From: Bradyrhizobium mercantei
GTDB taxonomy: Bacteria; Pseudomonadota; Alphaproteobacteria; Rhizobiales; Xanthobacteraceae
DNA: 64,000 bases
Direction: 5' to 3'
NCBI RefSeq assembly: GCF_001982635.1
Contig: NZ_MKFI01000003.1
Span: 747,052-811,051, forward strand
The notes under the pieces are model-generated. The model worked only from the letters and a program-made list of their open reading frames with translations. It made no database searches and was not told the origin of the DNA. Each line of letters starts with the position of its first letter. The stretch's first letter is position 1. The position numbers and the translations under genes were made by a program. Positions 36,794-44,223 of the stretch are shown here, piece after piece.

Positions 36794-38581
36794 GTGAGGA
36801 AGACACCCAATGGGTTCAAGCTCGATGGGTCGGGCAAGCGCGTTGTCGTCGATCCGCTAACTCGGATCGAAGGTCATCTGCGTGTCGAGGTCAATCTCGA
36901 TTCGGACAATGTGATCCGCAATGCCGTCTCGAGCGGAACGATGTGGCGTGGCATCGAAACCATCCTGCGCGGGCGCGATCCGCGCGACGCTTGGGCATTT
37001 ACCGAGCGGATTTGCGGTGTCTGCACCGGCACCCATGCGCTCACCTCCGTCCGAGCGGTCGAGAATGCGCTCGGCATCACGATTCCCGAGAATGCCAACT
37101 CGATACGCAACATCATGCAGCTCTGCCTGCAGGTCCATGATCATCTCGTGCATTTTTATCACCTGCACGCGCTGGATTGGGTCGACGTGGTCTGTGCCCT
37201 CAAGGCCGATCCCAAGGCGACATCGAGGCTGGCGCAGTCGGTCTCGTCCTGGCCGCTTTCATCACCGGGCTATTTCAAGGATCTGCAGATCAGGCTCACC
37301 AAGTTCTTCGGTTCAGGCCAGCTCGGCCCGTTCAAGAATGCCTATTGGGGGCATCCGGCCTACAAGCTTACGCCGGAAGCGAACCTCATGGCCGTGGCGC
37401 ATTATCTGGAAGCGCTCGATTTCCAGAAGGAGATCGTCAAGATCCACGCCGTCTATGGGGGCAAGAACCCGCATCCGAACTGGCTGGTTGGCGGTGTGCC
37501 CTGCGCGATCAATGTCGACGGCGCCGGTGCGGTGGGTGCGATCAACATGGAGCGGCTCAACCTGGTGTCCTCGATCATCGACCGTTCGATCGAGTTCGTC
37601 GAAAAGGTATATCTGCCCGACGTTGCGGCGATCGGATCAGTCTACAAAGACTGGCTCTATGGCGGCGGTCTGTCAGCCAAGAGCGTGATGTCCTATGGCG
37701 ACATCCCCGAGAACGCCAATGATTATTCCGCGGCAAGCCTCAAATTGCCGCGCGGCGTCATCCTTGATGGCAACCTCAAGGAGGTCTTGCCGATCGATCA
37801 CGGTGATCCCGAGCAGATCCAGGAATTCGTCGCGCACTCCTGGTACAAATACCCCGATGAATCCAGCGGGCTGCATCCCTGGGATGGCATCACCGAGCCG
37901 AATTTCAAGCTTGGAGCCAACTTCAAGGGCACGAGGACCGACATCAGGGAGCTCGACGAGGGCGGCAAGTATTCCTGGATCAAGGCGCCGCGCTTTCGCG
38001 GCAACGCCGTCGAGGTCGGACCGCTGGCGCGATACATCATAGGTTATGCGCAAGGCAAAGCGGAATTCAAGGATCCGACCGACAGGCTGCTCAAGACGCT
38101 CGATCTTCCGGTGACAGCGCTTTTCTCGACGCTCGGCCGCACCGCAGCACGCGCACTCGAATGCCAGTGGGCGGCGCATCAGATGCGCTATTTCCAGGAC
38201 AAGCTGGTGGCCCACCTCAAGGCGGGGGATAGCTCAACCGCCAATACCAGCAAGTGGAAGCCGGAAAGCTGGCCGAAGGTGGCCAAGGGGTACGGTTTCA
38301 CCGAGGCGCCGCGTGGCGCGCTCGGTCACTGGATCAAGATCAAGGACACCAAGATCGACAATTACCAGTGCGTCGTGCCGACGACGTGGAACGGTTCGCC
38401 GCGCGATCCCAAGGGCAATATCGGCGCATTTGAAGCTTCACTGATCGATACGCCGATGGCCGATCCAGAGAGGCCGCTGGAGATCTTGCGCACGATCCAT
38501 TCCTTTGATCCGTGCTTGGCGTGCTCGACCCATGTGATGAGCCCGGACGGGCAAGAAATGGCTTCGGTCAAGGTTCGATAG
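36794..38581 (+). CDS. hupL: Uptake [NiFe]-hydrogenase large subunit
   Basis: 595 residues from a GTG start. Carries the NiFe active site: the N-terminal RICGVCTGTHAL and the C-terminal DPCLACSTH, whose His is the cleavage point for the HupD protease (the VMSPDGQEMASVKVR tail is removed). Full length and intact. Oxidises the H2 produced by nitrogenase in the periplasm. Confidence 0.97.
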   Translation: MRKTPNGFKLDGSGKRVVVDPLTRIEGHLRVEVNLDSDNVIRNAVSSGTMWRGIETILRGRDPRDAWAFTERICGVCTGTHALTSVRAVENALGITIPENANSIRNIMQLCLQVHDHLVHFYHLHALDWVDVVCALKADPKATSRLAQSVSSWPLSSPGYFKDLQIRLTKFFGSGQLGPFKNAYWGHPAYKLTPEANLMAVAHYLEALDFQKEIVKIHAVYGGKNPHPNWLVGGVPCAINVDGAGAVGAINMERLNLVSSIIDRSIEFVEKVYLPDVAAIGSVYKDWLYGGGLSAKSVMSYGDIPENANDYSAASLKLPRGVILDGNLKEVLPIDHGDPEQIQEFVAHSWYKYPDESSGLHPWDGITEPNFKLGANFKGTRTDIRELDEGGKYSWIKAPRFRGNAVEVGPLARYIIGYAQGKAEFKDPTDRLLKTLDLPVTALFSTLGRTAARALECQWAAHQMRYFQDKLVAHLKAGDSSTANTSKWKPESWPKVAKGYGFTEAPRGALGHWIKIKDTKIDNYQCVVPTTWNGSPRDPKGNIGAFEASLIDTPMADPERPLEILRTIHSFDPCLACSTHVMSPDGQEMASVKVR

Positions 38582-38591
38582 AGAGGCTGCC

Positions 38592-39320
38592 GTGCTGGAG
38601 AAGATGCCGTCCGTTATCGCCCGCATTGGCAACGATGCGGCACGGCGTGATCGCAGCGTCGAGCGTGATGTCGTCTATCTCTATGAAGCGCCGGTCCGGC
38701 TGTGGCATTGGGTCAATGCGGCAGCCGTTCTGGTCTTGGGTATAACGGGCTACTTCATCGGGACCGGGACACCGGCAATGCCGGGAGAGGCAAGCGATAA
38801 TTTCCTGTTCGGCTATCTCCGTTTCGCGCATTTCTCCGCAGGCTATGTGCTCACGATCGGCTTCCTGCTGCGCATCTATTGGGCCTTGGTGGGAAACTCC
38901 CATGCAAGGCAGATCTTCTACGTACCGCTTTGGCGCAGGTGCTTTTGGAGCGAACTCTGGCACGCAGTGTGCTGGTACGCCTTCCTTGCAGCAAAGCCGA
39001 AGAAACATACCGGGCACAATCCGCTAGCTCAGCTCGCGATGTTCTTCATGTTTACGCTGACGACCGCGTTTATGATCGTCACAGGCTTTGCACTTTATGC
39101 GCAGGGCTCCGGCAACGACAGCTGGCAGGATAAGCTGTTCGGCTGGGTATTTGCGATCTGCCCCAATAGTCAGGACGTTCACACCTGGCACCATCTTGGG
39201 CTGTGGGTGATCGTGTGCTTTGCGCTTGTCCACATCTACGCGGCGATCTGGGAAGACGTCATGTCGCGCCGAAGCATCATTTCCTCCATGATTTCGGGCG
39301 AGCGCGAATTCCGCGATTGA
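38592..39320 (+). CDS. hupC: Hydrogenase b-type cytochrome subunit
   Basis: 242 residues from GTG 38592, behind GAGAGG; ATG 38604 is an alternative. Four transmembrane segments with haem-ligand His residues (VRLWHWVNAAAVLVLGITGY, RFAHFSAGYVLTIGF, HHLGLWVIVCFALVHIYAAIWED). It anchors HupSL and passes electrons to quinone. Located right after hupL as in all membrane-bound hydrogenase operons. Confidence 0.94.
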   Translation: MLEKMPSVIARIGNDAARRDRSVERDVVYLYEAPVRLWHWVNAAAVLVLGITGYFIGTGTPAMPGEASDNFLFGYLRFAHFSAGYVLTIGFLLRIYWALVGNSHARQIFYVPLWRRCFWSELWHAVCWYAFLAAKPKKHTGHNPLAQLAMFFMFTLTTAFMIVTGFALYAQGSGNDSWQDKLFGWVFAICPNSQDVHTWHHLGLWVIVCFALVHIYAAIWEDVMSRRSIISSMISGEREFRD

Positions 39321-39332
39321 TTGAGGATGCCG

Positions 39333-39917
39333 ATGCTGACCCCGCAGAACCCAAAACGGATCCTGGTGCTCGGCATCGGCAACATCCTGTGGGCCGATGA
39401 GGCGTTCGGCGTGCGGGTGGCGGAAGAGTTCCACCGCCGCTACGCTGTCCCTGACAACGTCACCGTCCTCGATGGCGGTACGCAGGGACTCTACCTGATC
39501 AGTTTTCTCGAGGATGCCGATTGTCTGATCGTGTTCGATGCCATCGACTATGGACTTGCGCCCGGCCAGTTGAAGCTCGTGCGAGATGACGAGGTACCAA
39601 GGTTCACCGCCGCCAAGAAAATGAGCCTGCATCAGACCGGCTTTCAGGAGGTCTTAAGTGCGGCCGACCTTCTTGGCCGCTGCCCGCGAGAGCTTGCTCT
39701 GATCGGCTGTCAGCCGATGGATCTGGAGGATTGGGGCGGTCCGCTGACCGCTCCGGTGCGCAGCCAGATTGCGCCTGCGGTCGAACTGGCTTGCGAACTG
39801 CTGATGCAATGGGGTGCGCCGGTACGACGTCGGGCCGCGCCGGTGCCTGCCTCCGAACGCCTGCTCGCCAATGATATCGACCACGCAAACTATGAGATGA
39901 GGGCGAGGCCGACATAG
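39333..39917 (+). CDS. hupD: Hydrogenase maturation endopeptidase
   Basis: 194 residues from ATG 39333, preceded by TTGAGG at a good distance; ATG 39327 is also possible. Family features: ILVLGIGNILWADEAFGVRV (metal-binding Glu), FDAIDYG (Asp) and SLHQTGFQEVL (His), the three nickel-sensing ligands. It cleaves the HupL C-terminal tail after nickel insertion. Confidence 0.94.
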   Translation: MLTPQNPKRILVLGIGNILWADEAFGVRVAEEFHRRYAVPDNVTVLDGGTQGLYLISFLEDADCLIVFDAIDYGLAPGQLKLVRDDEVPRFTAAKKMSLHQTGFQEVLSAADLLGRCPRELALIGCQPMDLEDWGGPLTAPVRSQIAPAVELACELLMQWGAPVRRRAAPVPASERLLANDIDHANYEMRARPT

Positions 39918-39942
39918 CGGCTCGCAAGTTACGGTGGTTACG

Positions 39943-40233
39943 ATGTGCCTTGGCCTGCCAATGACGATTTTGGAGACCGATGGCATCTGGGCCACGTGCA
40001 AGTATGGCAATGAAAAGCGGCTCGTCTCGGTCATGTTGCTGTCCAGGCTGCCGGTCGGCGCCAAGGTGCTGGTCCATATCGATACCGCGGTGCGGCTCCT
40101 GGATGAGGATGAGGCCCGGCTGATCGCAGAGGCGCTCGATGGCCTCGATGCGGCCCTCAATGGCCACGACTGCGACCAGTTCTTTGCGGACTTGATCGGT
40201 CACGAGCCCCTTCTGCCCGGGCACCTCCGCTAG
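39943..40233 (+). CDS. hupF: HypC/HupF-family hydrogenase chaperone
   Basis: 96 residues from ATG 39943. Begins MCLGLPM, with the functional N-terminal Cys of the HypC family, and has the longer C-terminus that separates HupF from HypC. In Rhizobium, HupF stabilises HupL under oxygen and helps deliver the Fe(CN)2CO cofactor. About 200 bp of apparently non-coding DNA follow before hupG. Confidence 0.9.
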   Translation: MCLGLPMTILETDGIWATCKYGNEKRLVSVMLLSRLPVGAKVLVHIDTAVRLLDEDEARLIAEALDGLDAALNGHDCDQFFADLIGHEPLLPGHLR

Positions 40234-40431
40234 CCGGCCTCGCATGCGGATACCGTGTTACCCCCTTGCCATTGTTCACGGATTGTCGTGCCAGAAACAG
40301 CTCTACGCCGAAGGTCTCAAGCGGCCTTGCACTGCCGATCCAAGCGGAACACAAAAACCGCGACGAAACAGGGATTGGCACACGCCTTGCTGATAGCCGG
40401 TCAGGTGGAAAGCGACGATAGAAAGGAGCTG

Positions 40432-40875
40432 ATGAGCGTTCAGTCGGGAAAGCAAGATCTGACGTGGCTCGGCATGGCCGAGGCCGTGACCACGAGCATC
40501 GACGCGCGGCTTGTCGCATCCCATTTTTGGGAGACAATCGCGGTGGTGCTCTGCCCCGGCGACGCCTTCCGTTGGATCGAGACGATCCGCGCCATAGTCT
40601 CGCCTTCTGAATTGTTCCTGGCGTTTCAGCAGCGCGTGATCGGCGTGGTGACTGGCCGTGACGCAGAAGGCAAGTTGACCAAGGCGGGCGGTCTGCGCGT
40701 CCAGCCGACGCTTATCCTGCTGCTCCTGGGCGAGACACGCAGCCCGATCGTCAAGGCCGAGATCTGGAAAATCTGCATCCATCGCATCTTCAGACTGATT
40801 GATCACCAGCAGCTCCGCGCGTCTGTCATCACGAACGTCACTCCTGTGCCTGCACGAGCGAACGTCGCATCATGA
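40432..40875 (+). CDS. hupG: Hydrogenase assembly chaperone, HyaE/HupG (thioredoxin-like)
   Basis: 147 residues from ATG 40432, preceded by AAGGAG; the frame extends further upstream but with unlikely sequence. Fits the HyaE pattern: a strand TIAVVLCPGD, a VSPSELFLAF helix, then GLRVQPTLILLLLGE, a thioredoxin-like fold without the redox CxxC. HyaE-type proteins bind the Tat signal of the hydrogenase small subunit. Position between hupF and hupH agrees. Similarity is low, so the call rests partly on order. Confidence 0.75.
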   Translation: MSVQSGKQDLTWLGMAEAVTTSIDARLVASHFWETIAVVLCPGDAFRWIETIRAIVSPSELFLAFQQRVIGVVTGRDAEGKLTKAGGLRVQPTLILLLLGETRSPIVKAEIWKICIHRIFRLIDHQQLRASVITNVTPVPARANVAS

Positions 40876-41732
40876 GAACAGGTTTGTCCTCCGCGGAAGG
40901 CGCCGAGCATCCGATGAGCGTGTTTCCGACCGGCGCTGAAAGCCTCGAGGCAGGCCGCAGCGCGCCGATGGCTGCTGCCGCGCTCGCCAAGCTCGCTTGT
41001 CTCGATGGCGTCGAGCTGGCAAGGAATTGTCCGAATGCCATCACACTGTTGTCAAACGTCGCTGCTGCCGTCGCCGGCCTGGACAGCGCCGCGCAAACGA
41101 AGCTCTTCGGACTTCAGACTCTCAGTGATCTTGAGCGCAAGCTGATTGCCGACGTGCTTGGGACCGGCGAGATCGCCGGTCTCGTTGCGCTGCCGGATCG
41201 CTCTGTCGCACAGATCGAAGAATCGGTGCTTACGGGAATTTGGCGTGTGTGCATCGGACGCGACCCGGCACACGAATATATCGAAGTCGGCGCCATACCG
41301 CAGATCGTGCGGCGCGCGGCAACCGATCTGACGTCGACTGATCTGGCGATCAATGCAGCGCCGGAAGGCGCGATGAACGTGCTGCCGGTACTCGCGGAAA
41401 TCCGTGAACGGGCGCTGGCCTGGCGGCCGGGAATTCGCCCGCACATCATCAATTTCACGCTTCTGCCGATGAACCCGGTCGACCATGCGTTTTTGCAGCA
41501 AAGCGTCGGCAACGGGCCGATCCAGCTCACCTCGCGTGGCTATGGCTCGTGCCGAGTGCAGGCGACCGGCATCCGCAACGTCTGGTCGGTGCAGTTCTTC
41601 AATTCCATGGATAGCATCATCCTGGACACGCTTGAGGTTGGCGGCGTACCGACCGTTGCGCTGGCAGCTGACGAGGACTTCGAGGATTCCGCCGAACGTA
41701 TGCAGGAAATCATCGAGGCCTACTTCAAATGA
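40872..41732 (+). CDS. hupH: Hydrogenase expression/assembly protein HupH (HyaF-like)
   Basis: 286 residues; the start overlaps hupG by 4 bp. The C-terminal half is the typical HupH-C region (TLLPMNPVDHAFLQQSVGNGPIQL, RGYGSCRVQATGIRNVWSVQFFNSM). In R. leguminosarum hupGHIJ act together in maturation of the small subunit. Intact. Its stop overlaps the start of the hupI remnant. Confidence 0.9.
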   Translation: MRTGLSSAEGAEHPMSVFPTGAESLEAGRSAPMAAAALAKLACLDGVELARNCPNAITLLSNVAAAVAGLDSAAQTKLFGLQTLSDLERKLIADVLGTGEIAGLVALPDRSVAQIEESVLTGIWRVCIGRDPAHEYIEVGAIPQIVRRAATDLTSTDLAINAAPEGAMNVLPVLAEIRERALAWRPGIRPHIINFTLLPMNPVDHAFLQQSVGNGPIQLTSRGYGSCRVQATGIRNVWSVQFFNSMDSIILDTLEVGGVPTVALAADEDFEDSAERMQEIIEAYFK

Positions 41733-41848
41733 CGAGCTTCGAGAATTGTGCGGTCGGTGAGAATCTCGCAAACGACCCTCGCATGGGATGCCGCGGCATC
41801 CACTGGATCGTCTACGATCCGGAAGCGGGCACGAGGGGGGGCGCATGA
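41729..41848 (+). pseudogene. hupI: Truncated rubredoxin gene hupI (3' half and hupJ missing)
   Basis: ATG 41729 overlaps the hupH stop by 4 bp, where hupI belongs. The 39-codon frame begins like HupI (MTSFENCAVGENLANDPRM) and reaches WIVYDPEAGT, the strand after the first metal-binding knuckle. It then ends in RGGA and TGA. The first knuckle is damaged (GCRGIHW in place of CxxCW), and the second CPNC knuckle is absent. hupK starts inside the same TGA (41845), leaving no room for hupJ. This fits an internal deletion from hupI into the 3' end of hupJ. The product cannot bind iron as a rubredoxin. Confidence 0.8.
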
Positions 41849-42942
41849 GCCTCGCCGTCGGCAACCAGGTGGAGGTTACCGTATCGCTTGCTGGCGAGGC
41901 AATTGCCGCGGTCGAAATCCTGCCGCGGCTCCGGCCGCGACTGGCGCGACTGTTCGCCGGAAAACCGGCCAGTTCGTTACTCAATGCGCTTCCACGGTTG
42001 TTTTCGTTGTGTGCCGCCGCGCACCAGGTGGCATTCCTGTCCGCGATCGAGGCCGCGCGCGGCGTAGGCATCAATCTTGCGACGAGGCAGCATCGGATCG
42101 CTATGGTCGTTGCCGAGCGGCTGACGGAACTGCTGCGGGGCCTGTTTGTCGCCCATCTCGCGCAGGATCCCACCAGTGCCGACGCGATCCGCACCGTGAT
42201 GCAGGACGTATCAGTGCTTGTCGGCAGCGCAAAGGCCGGCTGCGGCGGCGTTCTAAGCGAGGCGGCAGTGCGCGTTGCAGCCGCGCTGGCTGAGTTCGGC
42301 ATATTGAATGAAGATAGCGCCCCGATGCCCGATAGCCCGCTTGCGCGTCGCATCGCCGCTCTCGACGAAGTCGCATTGAAGCCTCAGCCGATGCAGCATT
42401 CGTTCCTGTCCGCTGCCGACGACTACGACATCATTAAACGGCTGCTCGCGAGTGACGTGAGGATTTGCCATTGCCCCAACCTGCAGGGCCGGATTCCCGA
42501 GACCGGCCCGTGGGCGCGCCAAATGGTGCGTGGCCGGCTCTCGCCAGGCCGATCAGCCCCGGCTGAGCGGCTGAAGGCGAGGATCGCCGAAATCGTCGGG
42601 CTGTGCGCTTGGCTCAAAGCCGGGGTTCATGTCGAGACAGCGCCGGATGGGATCGTCGAAAGCTACGGACTGGGACCGCGCCGTGGTGCGGCCGCGGTCG
42701 AATGCGCCAGAGGGCGTCTCTATCACGCAGTTGAGCTCGATCGTCAGGGGCAGATGTCGCGTTTCGAATGTCTTGCGCCAACCGAATTGAACTTCCACGC
42801 GCGCGGGCCGCTTGTTCGCAGCCTGCAGGGCGCGGTGCTGACGGCGAGGCCGCACGCAAAGGCTGCCATTCGCGCGGTGATTGAATCGTTCGACCCTTGC
42901 GTCGCCTTCACCCTCAATTTTCGCGAGGTCGGCGATGCATGA
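41845..42942 (+). CDS. hupK: Hydrogenase maturation protein HupK
   Basis: 365 residues from ATG 41845, overlapping the stop of the truncated hupI. HupK resembles a HupL relative lacking the NiFe site and is thought to be a scaffold in cofactor assembly. Seen here: RICHCPNLQGRIPETGPWARQM, and the C-terminal IRAVIESFDPCVAFTLN, echoing the HupL DPC motif but with one Cys. The 3' end overlaps hypA by 8 bp. Full-length and intact. Confidence 0.88.
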   Translation: MSLAVGNQVEVTVSLAGEAIAAVEILPRLRPRLARLFAGKPASSLLNALPRLFSLCAAAHQVAFLSAIEAARGVGINLATRQHRIAMVVAERLTELLRGLFVAHLAQDPTSADAIRTVMQDVSVLVGSAKAGCGGVLSEAAVRVAAALAEFGILNEDSAPMPDSPLARRIAALDEVALKPQPMQHSFLSAADDYDIIKRLLASDVRICHCPNLQGRIPETGPWARQMVRGRLSPGRSAPAERLKARIAEIVGLCAWLKAGVHVETAPDGIVESYGLGPRRGAAAVECARGRLYHAVELDRQGQMSRFECLAPTELNFHARGPLVRSLQGAVLTARPHAKAAIRAVIESFDPCVAFTLNFREVGDA

Positions 42943-43276
42943 AATGGCGCTTTGTGAGGGCATCATCGAGATTGTCGAGGAGGAGGCGCGCCGGCGATCG
43001 TTTTCGAAGGTGAAGACCGTGTGTCTGGAGATCGGAGCGCTGAGTTATGTCGCTCCCGAAGCGATGAAGCTCAGTTTTGCGGCCGTTGCGGCGCGGACCA
43101 TCGCAGATGGCGCGTCTCTCGAGATTGTCGGGTCGCCTGGCCTTGCCTGGTGCATGGCTTGTTCGATAAGCGTCGAGATTGCCCGGCGCTGCGAGCCATG
43201 CCCCCGCTGCGGCAGCTATCAGCTGCAGGTGACTGCGGGTGAAGAGATGCGGGTCAAAGAGCTGGAGATCGACTGA
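42935..43276 (+). CDS. hypA: Hydrogenase nickel incorporation protein HypA
   Basis: 113 residues from ATG 42935. The N-terminal MHEMALCEGI (His2 binds nickel) and the zinc ribbon with two CxxC motifs (CMAC and CPRC) are intact. It works with HypB to insert nickel into HupL. Overlaps hupK by 8 bp and hypB by 1 bp. Confidence 0.95.
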   Translation: MHEMALCEGIIEIVEEEARRRSFSKVKTVCLEIGALSYVAPEAMKLSFAAVAARTIADGASLEIVGSPGLAWCMACSISVEIARRCEPCPRCGSYQLQVTAGEEMRVKELEID

Positions 43277-44223
43277 TGTGTAGCATATGCGGCTGCCGCG
43301 AAGGAGTGCTCTCCACCGAACGAACTGACGCGCAGGATGCGCATGCCAATGGTCATCGCCATAAACATGATCACGGTGATCACCACCATGATCATGTGCA
43401 TACCGGCCGGGACGGGCAGCATTCTCCAGACCGTCAGCGTCATCGCGATCGTGATCACGGCCATCAGCAAGCTCATGGCGGACGGGCGCTTGTGGATTGC
43501 GCGGCTGACCCGGCCGGCTTGACGATTGCGGGCATGAGCAGCGAGCGGGTCATTCAGATCGGGCGCGACATCCTTTGCAGGAACGACAGGGTCGCGGCCG
43601 ACAACCGCGCCCGATTCCTGGCTGATGACATGCTTGTGTTCAATCTTGTTTCAAGCCCCGGCGCGGGAAAAACCTCGCTCCTCGTCCGCGCCGTCAGCGA
43701 GCTCAAGCAGAGCTGGCGGCTTGGGGTCATCGAGGGCGACCAGCAGACCTCGAACGATGCGGAGCGCATTCGCGCGACCGGCGTGCCTGCAATTCAAATC
43801 AATACCGGCAAGGGCTGCCATCTCGATGCTGCGATGGTCAGCGAGGCTTATCGCCGCTTGCCACCACTCAAGCGCGGTATTCTCTTCATCGAGAACGTCG
43901 GCAATCTGGTCTGTCCCGCGGCGTTCGATCTCGGCGAGGCCTGCAAGATCGTGGTGCTCTCGACCACCGAGGGTGAAGACAAGCCACTCAAATATCCAGA
44001 AATGTTTGCCGCATCGTCGCTCATGCTGATCAACAAGATTGATCTGGCGCGCTTGGTCGATTTCGATTTGGGCCAGACTGTCGAGTATGCAAGACGCGTC
44101 AATCCAGGGATTGAAGTGCTGACGATTTCAGCGCGTACCGGCGAGGGCTTTGCCGCGCTCTACGCCTGGATTGGGAAACAAGCGGCAGATCAGACCCATC
44201 CCGTCGGGGGCACAGCGCCATGA
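43276..44223 (+). CDS. hypB: Hydrogenase nickel incorporation GTPase HypB
   Basis: 315 residues. N-terminal MCSICGC nickel site, then a histidine/aspartate-rich stretch (about residues 25-70, for example HKHDHGDHHHDHVH) that stores nickel, as in rhizobial HypB. The GTPase domain has SSPGAGKTSLL (P-loop), EGDQQTSNDAERI, and NKIDLA. The ATG overlaps hypA by 1 bp, and the 3' end overlaps hypF by 4 bp. Confidence 0.95.
   Translation: MCSICGCREGVLSTERTDAQDAHANGHRHKHDHGDHHHDHVHTGRDGQHSPDRQRHRDRDHGHQQAHGGRALVDCAADPAGLTIAGMSSERVIQIGRDILCRNDRVAADNRARFLADDMLVFNLVSSPGAGKTSLLVRAVSELKQSWRLGVIEGDQQTSNDAERIRATGVPAIQINTGKGCHLDAAMVSEAYRRLPPLKRGILFIENVGNLVCPAAFDLGEACKIVVLSTTEGEDKPLKYPEMFAASSLMLINKIDLARLVDFDLGQTVEYARRVNPGIEVLTISARTGEGFAALYAWIGKQAADQTHPVGGTAP

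Noticed and set aside
43337..43522. Frames opposite or across the His-rich part of hypB, including a Met/Ile-rich apparent membrane peptide
   Set aside because: They are shadows of the CAC/CAT-rich hypB codons.
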